DNA of 64,000 bases from Sporopachydermia quercuum (lineage: Eukaryota > Ascomycota > Sporopachydermiomycetes > Sporopachydermiales > Sporopachydermiaceae), in assembly GCA_001599295.1 (NCBI GenBank), contig BCGN01000008.1, positions 124,001-188,000 of the forward strand, read 5' to 3'. Positions 42,243 through 52,605 of this stretch are shown here, piece by piece. The first letter of the stretch is position 1, and every line of letters begins with the position of its first letter. Made by a program: the position numbers and the translations under genes. The notes under the pieces were generated by a model, which was not told the origin of the DNA, did not search any database, and was given only the letters and a program-made list of their open reading frames with translations.

Positions 42243-45200
42243 TTATTCTGCAAATATTTGCTCATAATGTCCTAATAATACATGTACTGCTTCATTCTTT
42301 GCTCGCATATCATCTGCTTCTCGTATATTCGTCTCTTCCCATGCTATTGTCGGCGCGAAAACCACCGATAGGTTGCCCACATGCATCAAATTCTCTTTAG
42401 AATGCTCTGCCACTTTTGTTAAATGTCCACATAATGCTTTCAATGATTTGTAATGAGTAGAAGACAATTGGTGCACCAGTTCTCTCATTTGATTGATTTT
42501 CATGCTTAGTGTTTGATACTCTGCTATAGAAACGAATAGGTCGTACTGATCAAAAGGAATAACAGGAATAGGCAATGATCTCAGGTATTTCTTTAATGCT
42601 GATGTTAATGCGTTGACATCGCATTCCAATACTGTGTCCAAATCTGTAGTGGATACATGTTGTCTACCTGCTGACCGGAACGCTGCTAAAACAGTTTCTA
42701 CTTGCGACTGAGCTCCGGATTTTCTGTATAGCCCTTGAGAGGATAATCCTCTTAATTCTACTTCTTTCATGATTCGAGAGAGAAGAAATGGAATATCAAG
42801 GCCTTCGTAAGTGGCTCGGACGTCTAGTTTCATATCCAACAGGGGATCCCGGTAGAGCTGAGGGTTTAATGATGAGAGCTGCTTGGGATCGTAAGGTAGA
42901 GAAGAGGTAGAGGAGGCTGAATTTCCTCCTGTTGCTGAAGAGCCTGGAGTTTCCGAAGAGGCAAAGAATTTAGCCATTGCGCTGCCTTTTCGTTTCCAGA
43001 ACGCCAGTTTTGCTTTTTCGTGCTTCCGAGCGTCGATGATTTCTGTATGAGCCCCCTCAAGAATTGTTGCAGGTGGTTCATCTTCCGTGTTTGATCCGTC
43101 GTAGTCATTTAGGTTTGAGCCCACTGACACTGAAATAGGGATTTGTTGCCCATGGGACTGAGTTTGAGACTGCGGTAATGATAAAGAAAGCGATTGAGAG
43201 TGCGTCATAGGTTTAGAATGTAACTGCGAGTATGGTTGGGGCTGCTGTTGGATTGATCGGAGTTCTGCTAAACGCTCCTGGAGAGACTTGATTGTATTAT
43301 CTTTTTCACTTAGAAGAGATTTCAATGACAATAATTCGTTGCGTAGTGATTCATTTTCTTTCGTCAAATGTAGCAGAGAATTAGTGTCACTTGAGCCCAT
43401 TGATTGTGTTGAGACAATAGGAATACTTGTTTTCTGGTGGTCCTTCTCTTCGATAGTACTGCTAGTATAAATGCTGTTGAAGTTATTAGGAGAACCATTA
43501 AAATTACTGTTATCAATACTATTATTATCATTAGTTGGGGCCGAACGATTCTTATTGTTTTTTAAAGTTGAAGAACTAGCGAATGATCGTAGCAAAAGCT
43601 CATGGTTGCTTCCAACACTGCTGTTATTTCGTGAGTGTCCTGGTGTGAATTGGTTGTTGCTATTGTTGTTATTATTACCATTATTCCGCGATTCTGAATT
43701 GGAAGCTGATCGGGATCGCTCCCTTCGGAACAAACTAAGACTCCTTGACATTTTGCTTTCCTTCGGTTTAACATTCCTCTCACCAGGACTCAATTCATCA
43801 ATAAAGGAGTTCGAAAACAAAGGAGAAAACTCTTGAACTTGCGGCAGTGCTATGTTTGAATTTGAAGAAGATGAAGAGGATATTTTCTTGGGAGTTGAGA
43901 ACTCTTCGACGCAAGTTTCGGTTTGATGTTCAGTAGTTCCAGCAGCAACACCATGATTAGAACTATTATTAACAGTATTACTAACATTTGTGGCAGGTTT
44001 ACCAGTAGTATGACCATTGCTAATATTACTGGTACTTGTACTGACGGTACTCGTACTTATATTAGTTATAGATTCGTCTGACGAGGATGTGATAGCAACT
44101 GAGTCATTATCAGCCGTAAAAACAGAAGTAGCAACTGGAGTAGCAAGTCTGATCGAAGTTTCGCTACTAACAAGAGGTTTTGTTCTCAGTTTCATGTTTC
44201 TGCTAAGATTAGAATGTTTCTTTTCACTATTACTGGAGCTTTCTTCGTCATCATCCTCACCGTAAGTTTCCATAATCCCGAGCATGTAAAGAGAATCCTT
44301 TTTAGTCAGTTCTGGCGAAGATTTTTCTTCGAATTTATTACTTGTGGTTTTGGTTCTATTATCCTTTTCGTTTTTGCTTCCCACTTGCTCCAAATTCGGG
44401 TTCTGTTGGCTCTGCGAATTAGTTTTACTATTGATGATTGATTTATGTTCTGGTGATTGCACCTGAATGTCCAACACTATTTGGAATGGATCAACTGCGG
44501 AATCTTCACCAAATTCACCAGGTAAAATACACGGTTCTTCTTCATTCTCAATGATAATAGCTCCTCTGTTTCCTGGTGAAAAAGGAGATGATGGGTTATA
44601 AATTCTAGCAGAAGGAGACTTTAAAAACTCACTGACATTCCCGTTTGGCTTCGTTAGAGTTGAGCTAGTGACAACTGTGTCGCTGGAAAATTTCTTTGAT
44701 TTTCCTTGGGGAACCATTGGGCTTCTTAGTTTTTTTGTTGATTCTTTGGAAGGGCTTTGAAGTGGGGTATGGAGAGCTGAGGAGATAATAGATTCTGAAG
44801 TAGCTGAAGCAGTTGTAAAGCTCGTGATTGAATCATTATTGGGACTACTATCTGAGTTATGCGATATCTTCTCCGAACTGGACACGTTTTCTGGAAGTCT
44901 TGGAAGCAGCTTATTCTGGAAACTGTCTGATCGGGGAACTTTACTTTCACCTTGAGTCAGGTGTCTATTATGAAATCCTTTCTCCAGATCTTTCAACTGT
45001 TGTTTCTTACGTTTTCGCTGTAGCAGCTTTTCATGACATGGCATGCAGAAGAGACCTTTAGACGTTCTAGCATAACGGAGGTTTTCAATCTTACGCTTGC
45101 AGTTCCTACAACAGAAACACTTGGAGCAATAAGCCTGATCTCCAGTTAAAATGGCCAAATCATCAATCTTCTTCTTGCACATATAACAGGAATATGAACA

Positions 45201-45380
45201 GGAATTGCAGATCAAAGTACCATTTCCCAGTACCAAGAAATCTGTATCAGCGTCTAGTTGCTTATCGCATTTTGAACAATGGAAACAGTTGATATGCCAT
45301 CTTTCACCTCCGAGTTCAAAAGCTTGGACTTCGTCTAGCAGCAATGAGCATTTGCGACAATACTCTGAGTCGGGTTCCAT
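42243..45380 (-). CDS. RGA1: LIM-RhoGAP protein, Rga1/Rga2 type
   Basis: 1045 residues. Two LIM domains at the N-terminus: residues 8-61 (CRKC, HINCFHCSKC, CNSC) and 65-119 (CYMCKKK, CSKCFCCRNC, CMPCHEK). A very long Ser/Thr/Asn-rich middle region follows, with a short coiled coil near residues 660-700 (SLRNELLSLKSLLSEKD). The RhoGAP domain is at about 861-1045, with the arginine finger in GLYRKSG (Arg886), the LKKYLRSLP segment and the VVFAP motif. This is the layout of S. cerevisiae Rga1 and Rga2, which switch off Cdc42 at the bud site and septin ring. With one copy visible I use RGA1; RGA2 would be equally fair. Coding DNA of the middle region is rich in short Asn and Ser codon runs. Confidence 0.92.
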   Translation of the reverse strand: MEPDSEYCRKCSLLLDEVQAFELGGERWHINCFHCSKCDKQLDADTDFLVLGNGTLICNSCSYSCYMCKKKIDDLAILTGDQAYCSKCFCCRNCKRKIENLRYARTSKGLFCMPCHEKLLQRKRKKQQLKDLEKGFHNRHLTQGESKVPRSDSFQNKLLPRLPENVSSSEKISHNSDSSPNNDSITSFTTASATSESIISSALHTPLQSPSKESTKKLRSPMVPQGKSKKFSSDTVVTSSTLTKPNGNVSEFLKSPSARIYNPSSPFSPGNRGAIIIENEEEPCILPGEFGEDSAVDPFQIVLDIQVQSPEHKSIINSKTNSQSQQNPNLEQVGSKNEKDNRTKTTSNKFEEKSSPELTKKDSLYMLGIMETYGEDDDEESSSNSEKKHSNLSRNMKLRTKPLVSSETSIRLATPVATSVFTADNDSVAITSSSDESITNISTSTVSTSTSNISNGHTTGKPATNVSNTVNNSSNHGVAAGTTEHQTETCVEEFSTPKKISSSSSSNSNIALPQVQEFSPLFSNSFIDELSPGERNVKPKESKMSRSLSLFRRERSRSASNSESRNNGNNNNNSNNQFTPGHSRNNSSVGSNHELLLRSFASSSTLKNNKNRSAPTNDNNSIDNSNFNGSPNNFNSIYTSSTIEEKDHQKTSIPIVSTQSMGSSDTNSLLHLTKENESLRNELLSLKSLLSEKDNTIKSLQERLAELRSIQQQPQPYSQLHSKPMTHSQSLSLSLPQSQTQSHGQQIPISVSVGSNLNDYDGSNTEDEPPATILEGAHTEIIDARKHEKAKLAFWKRKGSAMAKFFASSETPGSSATGGNSASSTSSLPYDPKQLSSLNPQLYRDPLLDMKLDVRATYEGLDIPFLLSRIMKEVELRGLSSQGLYRKSGAQSQVETVLAAFRSAGRQHVSTTDLDTVLECDVNALTSALKKYLRSLPIPVIPFDQYDLFVSIAEYQTLSMKINQMRELVHQLSSTHYKSLKALCGHLTKVAEHSKENLMHVGNLSVVFAPTIAWEETNIREADDMRAKNEAVHVLLGHYEQIFAE

Positions 45381-48011
45381 CTTGGATTACTGGTGAATTT
45401 GATGGTTCAAATGCTGTGTTGTAGTTGAATTGTTGATGCAAATATTGTATATTTGTTTGTATCAGTTCTGTCGGGTATGAATGACGTATGCTGCCACGTT
45501 ACTGGTTTTCAATGCATATTACAAACGGTAAGATTAAGATGAAGATATTAACCAAGTGTTTTGAAAGGAATGTGAAAACACCAATAAAAAAGGGAATACT
45601 GAAGAAATGCAATAATGGTTGATAATTTTTATTTTTTTTGCATTCAATACTAGGAGTAGTACGAAGGAAAAGCGTTGATCGAGAATTGTTGGTGATCAAA
45701 TAAACGTAGGTCCAGTAAAACAGATAATCGTTTTACAAATAGTTACAAAAGGATTTCAGTGCAAAATCGGTGTCAGCTTAGTGGTGAGCATTTGTGGATC
45801 TTTTAAAGTCATTAGTAGACATAAAAGTACCGCTCACAACCCAAATCGTGTAACTACTTAATTACATAATGGTTCGTTTGCAGAAGTAACCAGTAACTCT
45901 GGAGAGCGAGGCTTGTTCATCTGAGGAAGAAAACTAGATCTGTACCAAAGAAAAGAATTAAAGTTCTAAACTGTAAATAAAGTGTGGTTCTAAATGGTTT
46001 GAACGAAGAATTAGCGCGCTTGATTACAGGGGTAATGAGACACTTCTTATAGATATGTGACTTAAGAAAGTCTACTAAGGTAAATAATTTGCTTCGAGTT
46101 CAGATTGAGTAATAATGATTCAAAAAGATGATCATTATACTGTGTTTTTGGTAAATTTGATGAAGAAACAGGAGTAGAGACTGTTATTTTTTTTTTTAGG
46201 GGATGAACTTGCTAATAATTATGAACCATTAGAAATCAAGTTGCTGTTGTTGAGCGCAGCTATGTTCTTTCTTTCCTGCAAATTGTGCATTATACTAGCT
46301 AATAGAACATGGAATATAAGTCCCAAAAGGGGCATTGCACAGTTCGCGTTAATTGAAAGATTCAACCTGGAATTAGTTGATGAAAAGAAAACCACCATGG
46401 TTTCCTGAACCATGTATAATCTAGCCAGGTCCAGATTCTGTATACTGACAATCTGCTGATATTATCATACAATTGAACCTAGTTGATAAACTAACCATTC
46501 ACCTCTAAATTAACAGAGCACACATTTTTCTATATGATTACAACGAAGGAGAAAAGATTATTATTATTAATTGTTCATATATACCGTAGAAATAAGGAAG
46601 CCTATCAATATTGAGTAACGTTCCGGATTTGAAATTTGACACGATATGACTTTTACCCTCAGCTAGAGCTATTTTTTTCCATTCAATGCCAATCAGAGAT
46701 AACTTGATACATCTTTTTTTAATTCTTATTTTCCAATGAAAATTTGTTCGGTCAATAGAAATAACTTGATTCTTTTGTTTAGGTGCACCAGGTCTATGAA
46801 ATTTCTCAACCACCTGTTAATTCTTTCTACATTCTTACATTCTTATGTACAGCTCCATCCTGCCGAAATCTGCATGCGCAACACTAACCTCACAAAGTTA
46901 ATTGACTTTTTCCTAATCGGGAAATAACGCGTCAGAATTTCCAAGTTAAAGTTTACTAATGCACAAACCTAATTTAAGCATTTCTATTAGCATTACTGGA
47001 AATTCTATTAAAAATGAGGAAAAGGGGAGAAAACAAAAGGTAATAGAGCGCTTGAAATGAGAACAACTAACATAACACATGGAATAATCTTGGGGCTTTG
47101 TTCATGCGAATATCCCACTGAGAAATCCATTGAATAGAGTAGATTACTGTCTCGTAATATCATCTATCTCATCATTACTTTTAATGATTGATAAGGAACG
47201 GAGAATATAATGAATGCATTATAGAAAAGTAATAAAAGAGAATAAAAGCTTTACGTTTATTGACATAAATCATTCATGGTATTTAAATTAATTATCCCAC
47301 CGTAGTGATATTGGTAACTCACTTGTTTCCTTTTCCGACTAGACCCGACCCGGCCCGAAGCTGAGGCCAATCCGAATCCGAATCATTCTTATGTTTAATT
47401 GACCAGACTGATGGGCAGTTCAGTTGATCCGATGTGATTCTACTGATCTACTGAAATGCCGGCATATATATGCCATTGTATACTTTATAAGCTTCATTAT
47501 TTATGTTATTAGCTATTCGTATATACATTCGGGTCACAACTTATTATTTTCACGATCAACTATGACTAAACAGCTGTCGCTGTTTCTCTGCTGTATCAGC
47601 AGGTGATTCAATTGATTAAGATTTCTTAGAGCAAATAAGTTGTTTCTCGTTTCTAACACTATTAATGGTAACCGTTGGTCATTCATTTATCATAGGAGTA
47701 AACCATTCCATCAAAATTCGCGGCATAGGAACCAATACCGTTTCTAGGTTAGCTCGGTTTAACACTCTTTTCGGTATAACCCCCAACTATTAACAATTGG
47801 CGTTTTTACCAGCGCTTTTACCAATATTTTCACTCAAGAAATGTCATAGCGTTTCTATCCATTCAAATCAAGTGGTTCAAGCAATTCACCACTCATAATA
47901 ACATTCTCACTGTATAACCAAACACTCTGGACATTTTAACAGGCTAAGCAGTCCCCGCCATCACCATCCATAATGATGTAATCAGCTCTGGAAATATTAT
48001 TACTCATCACC
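45381..48011. other. 2.6-kb intergenic region between RGA1 and SPC98
   Basis: Both flanking genes are on the minus strand, so most of this could be RGA1 upstream DNA. Two minus-strand open frames stand out: 46538-46813 (91 codons, no ATG, begins just after an AACAG) and 46219-46413 (64 codons from ATG). I could not connect them by credible splice sites. A T run lies at about 46188-46199 and one ACGCGT at 46927-46932. Confidence 0.4.
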
Positions 48012-50135
48012 TCAAGAACAATAATACAAATTGACATTCAACTGTATCGACAGCATCTTCATATCGTTATCATTCGCTGACGCCTGTCCAGTTCCTCTCG
48101 ATAGATCGAGCGCTAAGTATTTCATACGTTTATTGAAATACCTAGAAATGCTATTCAATCGTTCGTTTAACACCAAAAGATTTTTCCTTTCTGAGACTCC
48201 AATTTCTTCCCCTAATTGTTCCACAGCTTCTTGTTCGATTTCCAATTCTTTGATTCCATCAACGGCAGCTAGAAACGATTCAATCAATACTAATATTTGA
48301 AATATTTCGCTTTTGATTTCCTTGCCAGTGAATGACCCAGTTAAACCTGGTGTAAGAAGACCCTTCCCAGTTATGTTGGCAAGGTAATTTCTATGGAGGG
48401 ACCGCAAAGCATCTAACGTATGTTTCCGAACTCTTCCGGTTTTCTCCGGGCCGAGGATGATCCCGATTTCTGCTAATGCCGATAACTCGGAGCCGGTCAC
48501 ATGATCCACAAGGCGGTCTTGAGTGTTTTCTAATGCGCTGATTAAGCTTTCCCACGACTTATCAATGGTTTGAAAGAAATATTGGAGGATATCCGAGAGG
48601 AAGTATCTCATTCCACTCGCTAGAAGGGTAATTTTCATATTCCGCTTGTGCCGACTGTTCCGACTGTCTCCTAGTCTGTCATTGTTTCCGTAATTCCTGC
48701 TTTTCCTCCGCCATTGTTTCCTTTTCCTCTCGAAACTTAAGCGCTCCCATAAATCCCGTAACCCCTTTTCCGCCCGCCGGAACCTCCACAGCATATTAAA
48801 CATCTTTAAGTACCCTTTCTGGGTTTGTAATTCTAAGATCTTAGCCACAGGATTGCTTTCAAGCCGATAATCCAAGGTGAAAACTTCCCAGGCCGCCGTT
48901 GCTGCACCACCGGACGGCCCAATGTCCAATAACCGGGCGTCCACTGCATTCTGAACCTCCACAGACTCCCGTCCTGCCGTTGTAGTCGCCTTTGCCATTT
49001 CTAGTATCCGCGTCACTTGGTGAGATGCCACAGACCCCGCCGGCATGTTTAGAAACCCACCCGCTGATAGTAAAGCTTCTATGAAATCTCCGTTACCCAT
49101 TAATATGTATTTTCTCAAGCCTGATAGATGCTGAGCAAAACTGCATTTATGGTATAAAACAGCTATTGTTTGATCGAGTAATTCGTTATACATGTTATCC
49201 ACGGCTTGGATCAGTTTCCTCATCACAGAGGAAACGCTAGGTTCGGATCTGGCTGCTGAAAAATCGCGAGCATGCCGTTCGGCGAATTGGTCAGCCCAGC
49301 GAATTTCTCGGCAGGAGTCCTTTAGAAATACCAGCGTTTTACCGACATGGAGGATCCGTTCCGCAACTTCGACCGAGAAAAACTCGGGAACAGCAGAAGG
49401 ATCTATTGAGAAACATGAAATTGGATCCGAGGATACGGAATTGACAAAAAACTCTCCAAATTTGTCTTCCAAAACTCCAAACAAAACCCACTGTTCTACC
49501 ATTCGGAAAAAAGGTTCACATGTCTGTCGGAAGATCCCGGTGGCCAGGGTCCAAAGTTCGAGATTGCCGTGATTCACATATCGGAACACTTGGGACAGGA
49601 ATGGTCCCGCTTTTTGTCCTGAAGCAAGGCTTGTGTATAAATGCCATAAAAATCGGAGTCGGAAAGTGTCTTCCGAAAGCTCGGTATGAACTGTTTGAAG
49701 GGTAATTTCGGAATAGCCCATTGAAAGAGAATCCACTTGTACGGCTAAAGCATTAACTCGGGGAACATAGCTGGATTCAAGCGTTTGACTGACAGCTCGG
49801 GAAAAAGCGGAAGAAATTTGGCCCCTAGTTGGAGGACCGCTATTTAGATATCGATAGAGCATACCTAATTCTATTAGGTCAGCGGATATGTTGGCTTGGC
49901 CCGCAGGAAGAGAGTTTGGAACGAAAACGGAATGGAAGTCCTTTGTCGCAGGAAAGACTGCTGAAGGCGATCCGAGCAGAATGTACATTAATGATTGCAG
50001 TAGGGATGCCTCATTTGGGTCGCATTCTGGTCGGGACTGTCGAAGAATATCAGCCAATGCCGGCACTGACGCCATCCCAGGATTCAGTTGTTCCGGACGA
50101 TGGGAGAGGGGTATCTGTGGTTGATGTGAATACAT
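48012..50135 (-). CDS. SPC98: Gamma-tubulin complex component Spc98 (GCP3)
   Basis: 707 residues from ATG 50135. The GRIP1 half and the GRIP2 half of a GCP protein can be followed: LMYILLGSPSAVF and VNALAVQVDSLSM in the first, then FAQHLSGLRKYILMGNGDFI, DARLLDIG...WEVFTLDYRLESNPVAKIL and MFNMLWRFRRAEKGLRDLW. The LDIG/WEVF/LDY block is the GCP3 version; GCP2 reads differently there. The protein helps form the gamma-tubulin small complex that nucleates microtubules at the spindle pole body. It is shorter than S. cerevisiae Spc98, mostly at the N-terminus. It diverges from CSM3 across 1.0 kb. The gene uses CGG, TCG and CCG codons freely, unlike neighbours to the left. Confidence 0.85.
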   Translation of the reverse strand: MYSHQPQIPLSHRPEQLNPGMASVPALADILRQSRPECDPNEASLLQSLMYILLGSPSAVFPATKDFHSVFVPNSLPAGQANISADLIELGMLYRYLNSGPPTRGQISSAFSRAVSQTLESSYVPRVNALAVQVDSLSMGYSEITLQTVHTELSEDTFRLRFLWHLYTSLASGQKAGPFLSQVFRYVNHGNLELWTLATGIFRQTCEPFFRMVEQWVLFGVLEDKFGEFFVNSVSSDPISCFSIDPSAVPEFFSVEVAERILHVGKTLVFLKDSCREIRWADQFAERHARDFSAARSEPSVSSVMRKLIQAVDNMYNELLDQTIAVLYHKCSFAQHLSGLRKYILMGNGDFIEALLSAGGFLNMPAGSVASHQVTRILEMAKATTTAGRESVEVQNAVDARLLDIGPSGGAATAAWEVFTLDYRLESNPVAKILELQTQKGYLKMFNMLWRFRRAEKGLRDLWERLSFERKRKQWRRKSRNYGNNDRLGDSRNSRHKRNMKITLLASGMRYFLSDILQYFFQTIDKSWESLISALENTQDRLVDHVTGSELSALAEIGIILGPEKTGRVRKHTLDALRSLHRNYLANITGKGLLTPGLTGSFTGKEIKSEIFQILVLIESFLAAVDGIKELEIEQEAVEQLGEEIGVSERKNLLVLNERLNSISRYFNKRMKYLALDLSRGTGQASANDNDMKMLSIQLNVNLYYCS

Positions 50136-51171
50136 ATTGAGATCTCGGATGTTGAGAAAATCCCGTTAGGAGGAGACTTCCGATCGGCCTGGAATGTTTA
50201 TTGTGATATGGTTGGTTGCTTTGTGATGGAGACTGAACCAAGAGAATAGCTGTACAAACGGAGTGATAAATGAGCGACAATAATTTCAACGTGGAAATTT
50301 CAGTTTGATGTGCAGTGAAAGTAGTCTCGGAAGCGGATAGGGATAAATCTCGGAAGAGGAAGCCGAATCAGTTTGATCTAAGTGGATCAGAAAGAAGAGA
50401 TTGGCTGATTTGTGATAAATGTAAACAAACAACGAAAAAAGGAAATGAGAATAACGGAGAAGATCTCAAAATGGTGATTACGTAATAATAAACAAACTTG
50501 AGATAAGAAGATCAGAACTGCAAAGGATACTTTTTGTCTTATAACAGGTAACTATATGGCAATGGATTGCTTGAGATGGTTCCTAGAAAGAAATTTGGGT
50601 ATAAATCTTATGAAATTATAAGTAAATGGAGTGATTTTGAGTCTGTTTGTTATTAGACTACTATATTATACGAAATAGCTATTTTAACAGTGTTATATTA
50701 TTACTTTTGCATAATTGTATTAGATTCTCTACTGGAGAAAATCTACAGCGGACAGTATGATATCTCCCGGACAAAGGGACCGAATGCTTCTTAAGTAACG
50801 TCTGATTTCTTCCCATTAGAGCTGAATAGATGAATTACCGCAACCACTAATAAAAAGAGTGTCTCCATTAATATAATACAAAAAATATGAAAACAATGAG
50901 CTATTCAGCTCCTGCAATTCTCAAGCTCTCAAACTGTCCACTATTTCTTCTGTCTGGTTTTTCATTCCGTCCCATAACACCTACTGTTAAATCCCTGCAC
51001 AATTCACCATCTTCTCCGCTTTCGATATATCAGTTACCTTATCAACTTATCTATCATTATTTAATCTTTTTATTTTCCCATTATTCCTTTGCAGATGAGC
51101 CTATTTTCTCCCGATAGTCAAATTTCTTATTCATTAGAAACTATTTGTTGCATTCATAGTGACCCCAAGAA
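50136..51171. other. Divergent promoter region, SPC98 and CSM3
   Basis: 1.04 kb. It carries two near-identical 13-bp words, TCTCGGAAGCGGA (50325-50337) and TCTCGGAAGAGGA (50348-50360), spaced 23 bp apart and about 190 bp from the SPC98 start. The open frame at 50887-51117 is probably chance. Nothing else recognised. Confidence 0.45.
50325..50360. repeat. Direct repeat TCTCGGAAGNGGA, two copies
   Basis: Twelve of thirteen bases match between copies, with a 23-bp period, about two helical turns. It lies in the shared SPC98-CSM3 promoter, nearer SPC98. It may be a paired factor-binding site. Confidence 0.55.
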
Positions 51172-52335
51172 ATGGACAGCACTATTGACGCGTTTTCTTT
51201 TGATGAGGATGATCTGTTTGGCGACGAAGCTCAAGAGCCAAACGCGTCAAATGATCGTCAACAACAACGTCAGGAAACGCAAAGTTCTGCTAACGACGTA
51301 GAAAAGGACGTTCTTGGAATTGACTCAGAAGTCGAAATAAAGCACCGGAGGAAACTTGTAGTTCTAGACGAAGAAAAGTTACTGCAACCAAAGGGTCTAC
51401 CGAGAATACGTAAAACAGTTGCTAATGCTACAAGTAAGAATAATCCTTTGAGACTGAAAGGCAAAGGCCACGAGATACAAGATTTGCAGCGAATAATAGA
51501 ATTCTATCAATTATGGGCACATTCGGTGTTTCCGAAAGCTCGGCTTGAGGATTTTGCCGTGTTAGCTGATTCACTTGGGAAACGTTCGAAAAGGTTACGT
51601 GAATATAGACTGGTGTGGATAGATGAAGCGATTGAGAAAACTCGTCTGGATGTTTTCGGGAACGTGGATCGAGATAGACACGATTTATTTGACACTGAGG
51701 AAGCTCGGAAAGAATTCGTGTCTGATGGAGAAATTCGGGCAAAAGTTGGTACTCATGGCAATAACGACATTCATGATAATGACAACGTTGAGAGTACAAA
51801 TCAAGATGTATTGGAAGAAAACGGAGAAAATAGCGGCGTTTCAAAGATTAGACGTTCTCGGATTATTCACAGCGGTTCTGAGGACGATTTTAGCGATGAT
51901 ATGAACTCGAATTCCTTATTTATAGGTCGATCCGATATCTCATCCAGTATTTCGAGTAACAGGAATAGCAACAACATTACCAGCAATTTTACTTTTGATG
52001 CTGAAGATTCTGATGATGATAATTGGCTACAGGAAGCATTTGCAAAGGGTACGGACGTTAATAGAATCAATAATGATGCCGAGAATGTTTTAGGAGATGG
52101 AATAACTGGCAATAATGAAGCAATTACTGGTATAACGGAGAATTCAACATCGAAGATACGAATATCTATAAATCAAATACCGGAAGATATACCGGAAGAT
52201 ATACCACAACATACATCATCAAACACGAATGATATAACTTCTGAAATTCATCAAAATAATCAACGAATTCCAGATGAAGAGGATGAAGAAGAGGATGAAG
52301 ATGAGCTGGCTGTTTTGAGAGAAATGGGTCTATAA
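51172..52335 (+). CDS. CSM3: Replication fork protection subunit Csm3 (Swi3/Tipin)
   Basis: 387 residues. The start (MDSTIDAFSFDEDDLFGDE) is the acidic N-terminus usual for this family. Residues about 66-155 form the Swi3 domain: EKLLQPKGLPRI, LKGKGHEIQDLQRIIEFYQLW, HSVFPKARLEDF and RSKRLREYRLVWID. With Tof1 and Mrc1, Csm3 travels with the fork, holds it stable and supports the S-phase checkpoint and sister cohesion. The C-terminal half is Asn/Ser/Asp-rich and ends in a strongly acidic run (DEEDEEEDEDELAVLREMG). Short in-frame repeats of IPED lie near residue 340. Two ACGCGT hexamers lie within the first 76 nt of coding sequence. They would bind the G1/S factor MBF if used as regulatory sites, but this is unproven. 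Confidence 0.92.
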   Translation: MDSTIDAFSFDEDDLFGDEAQEPNASNDRQQQRQETQSSANDVEKDVLGIDSEVEIKHRRKLVVLDEEKLLQPKGLPRIRKTVANATSKNNPLRLKGKGHEIQDLQRIIEFYQLWAHSVFPKARLEDFAVLADSLGKRSKRLREYRLVWIDEAIEKTRLDVFGNVDRDRHDLFDTEEARKEFVSDGEIRAKVGTHGNNDIHDNDNVESTNQDVLEENGENSGVSKIRRSRIIHSGSEDDFSDDMNSNSLFIGRSDISSSISSNRNSNNITSNFTFDAEDSDDDNWLQEAFAKGTDVNRINNDAENVLGDGITGNNEAITGITENSTSKIRISINQIPEDIPEDIPQHTSSNTNDITSEIHQNNQRIPDEEDEEEDEDELAVLREMGL

Positions 52336-52398
52336 TTCAATGACTGTTTATTTATAATAAATTAATTCTTGTGATGCAAATTGATAACTTTTCAATGG

Positions 52399-52605
52399 TT
52401 ATTTTTTATTGGGATTAGGTTTAATAACAGGTTCTCTTTTCAAGAATGGCAATATACATAAGAGAAGGAACAAGGATGATGGTATTAGAATAGTCTGATG
52501 CTCGCTGAGTTGATAATGTAGCAATGGTAACGGCAGAATAATAGTTACCTTACAGCATAGAATAATAGAATATCTTCCTTCCAATCGAAGAGTTGAATCT
52601 TTCAT
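52399..52605 (-). CDS. Possible small two-helix membrane protein (68 aa)
   Basis: ATG-led frame between the CSM3 stop and the TFC1 stop, in a gap of 903 bp. It contains two hydrophobic stretches (YSIILCCKVTIILPLPLL and TILIPSSLFLLLCILPFL) and a short basic tail (LKREPVIKPNPNKK). This arrangement looks purposeful: two helices, short loop, charged tail. Several yeast ER assembly proteins have that size and shape. I recognise no family, and a chance ORF of 68 codons is quite possible in A+T-rich DNA. Confidence 0.35.
   Translation of the reverse strand: MKDSTLRLEGRYSIILCCKVTIILPLPLLHYQLSEHQTILIPSSLFLLLCILPFLKREPVIKPNPNKK

Noticed and set aside
43471-43836. Leu-rich plus-strand frame opposite RGA1
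   Set aside because: Antisense of the Asn/Ser-rich middle of the LIM-RhoGAP gene.
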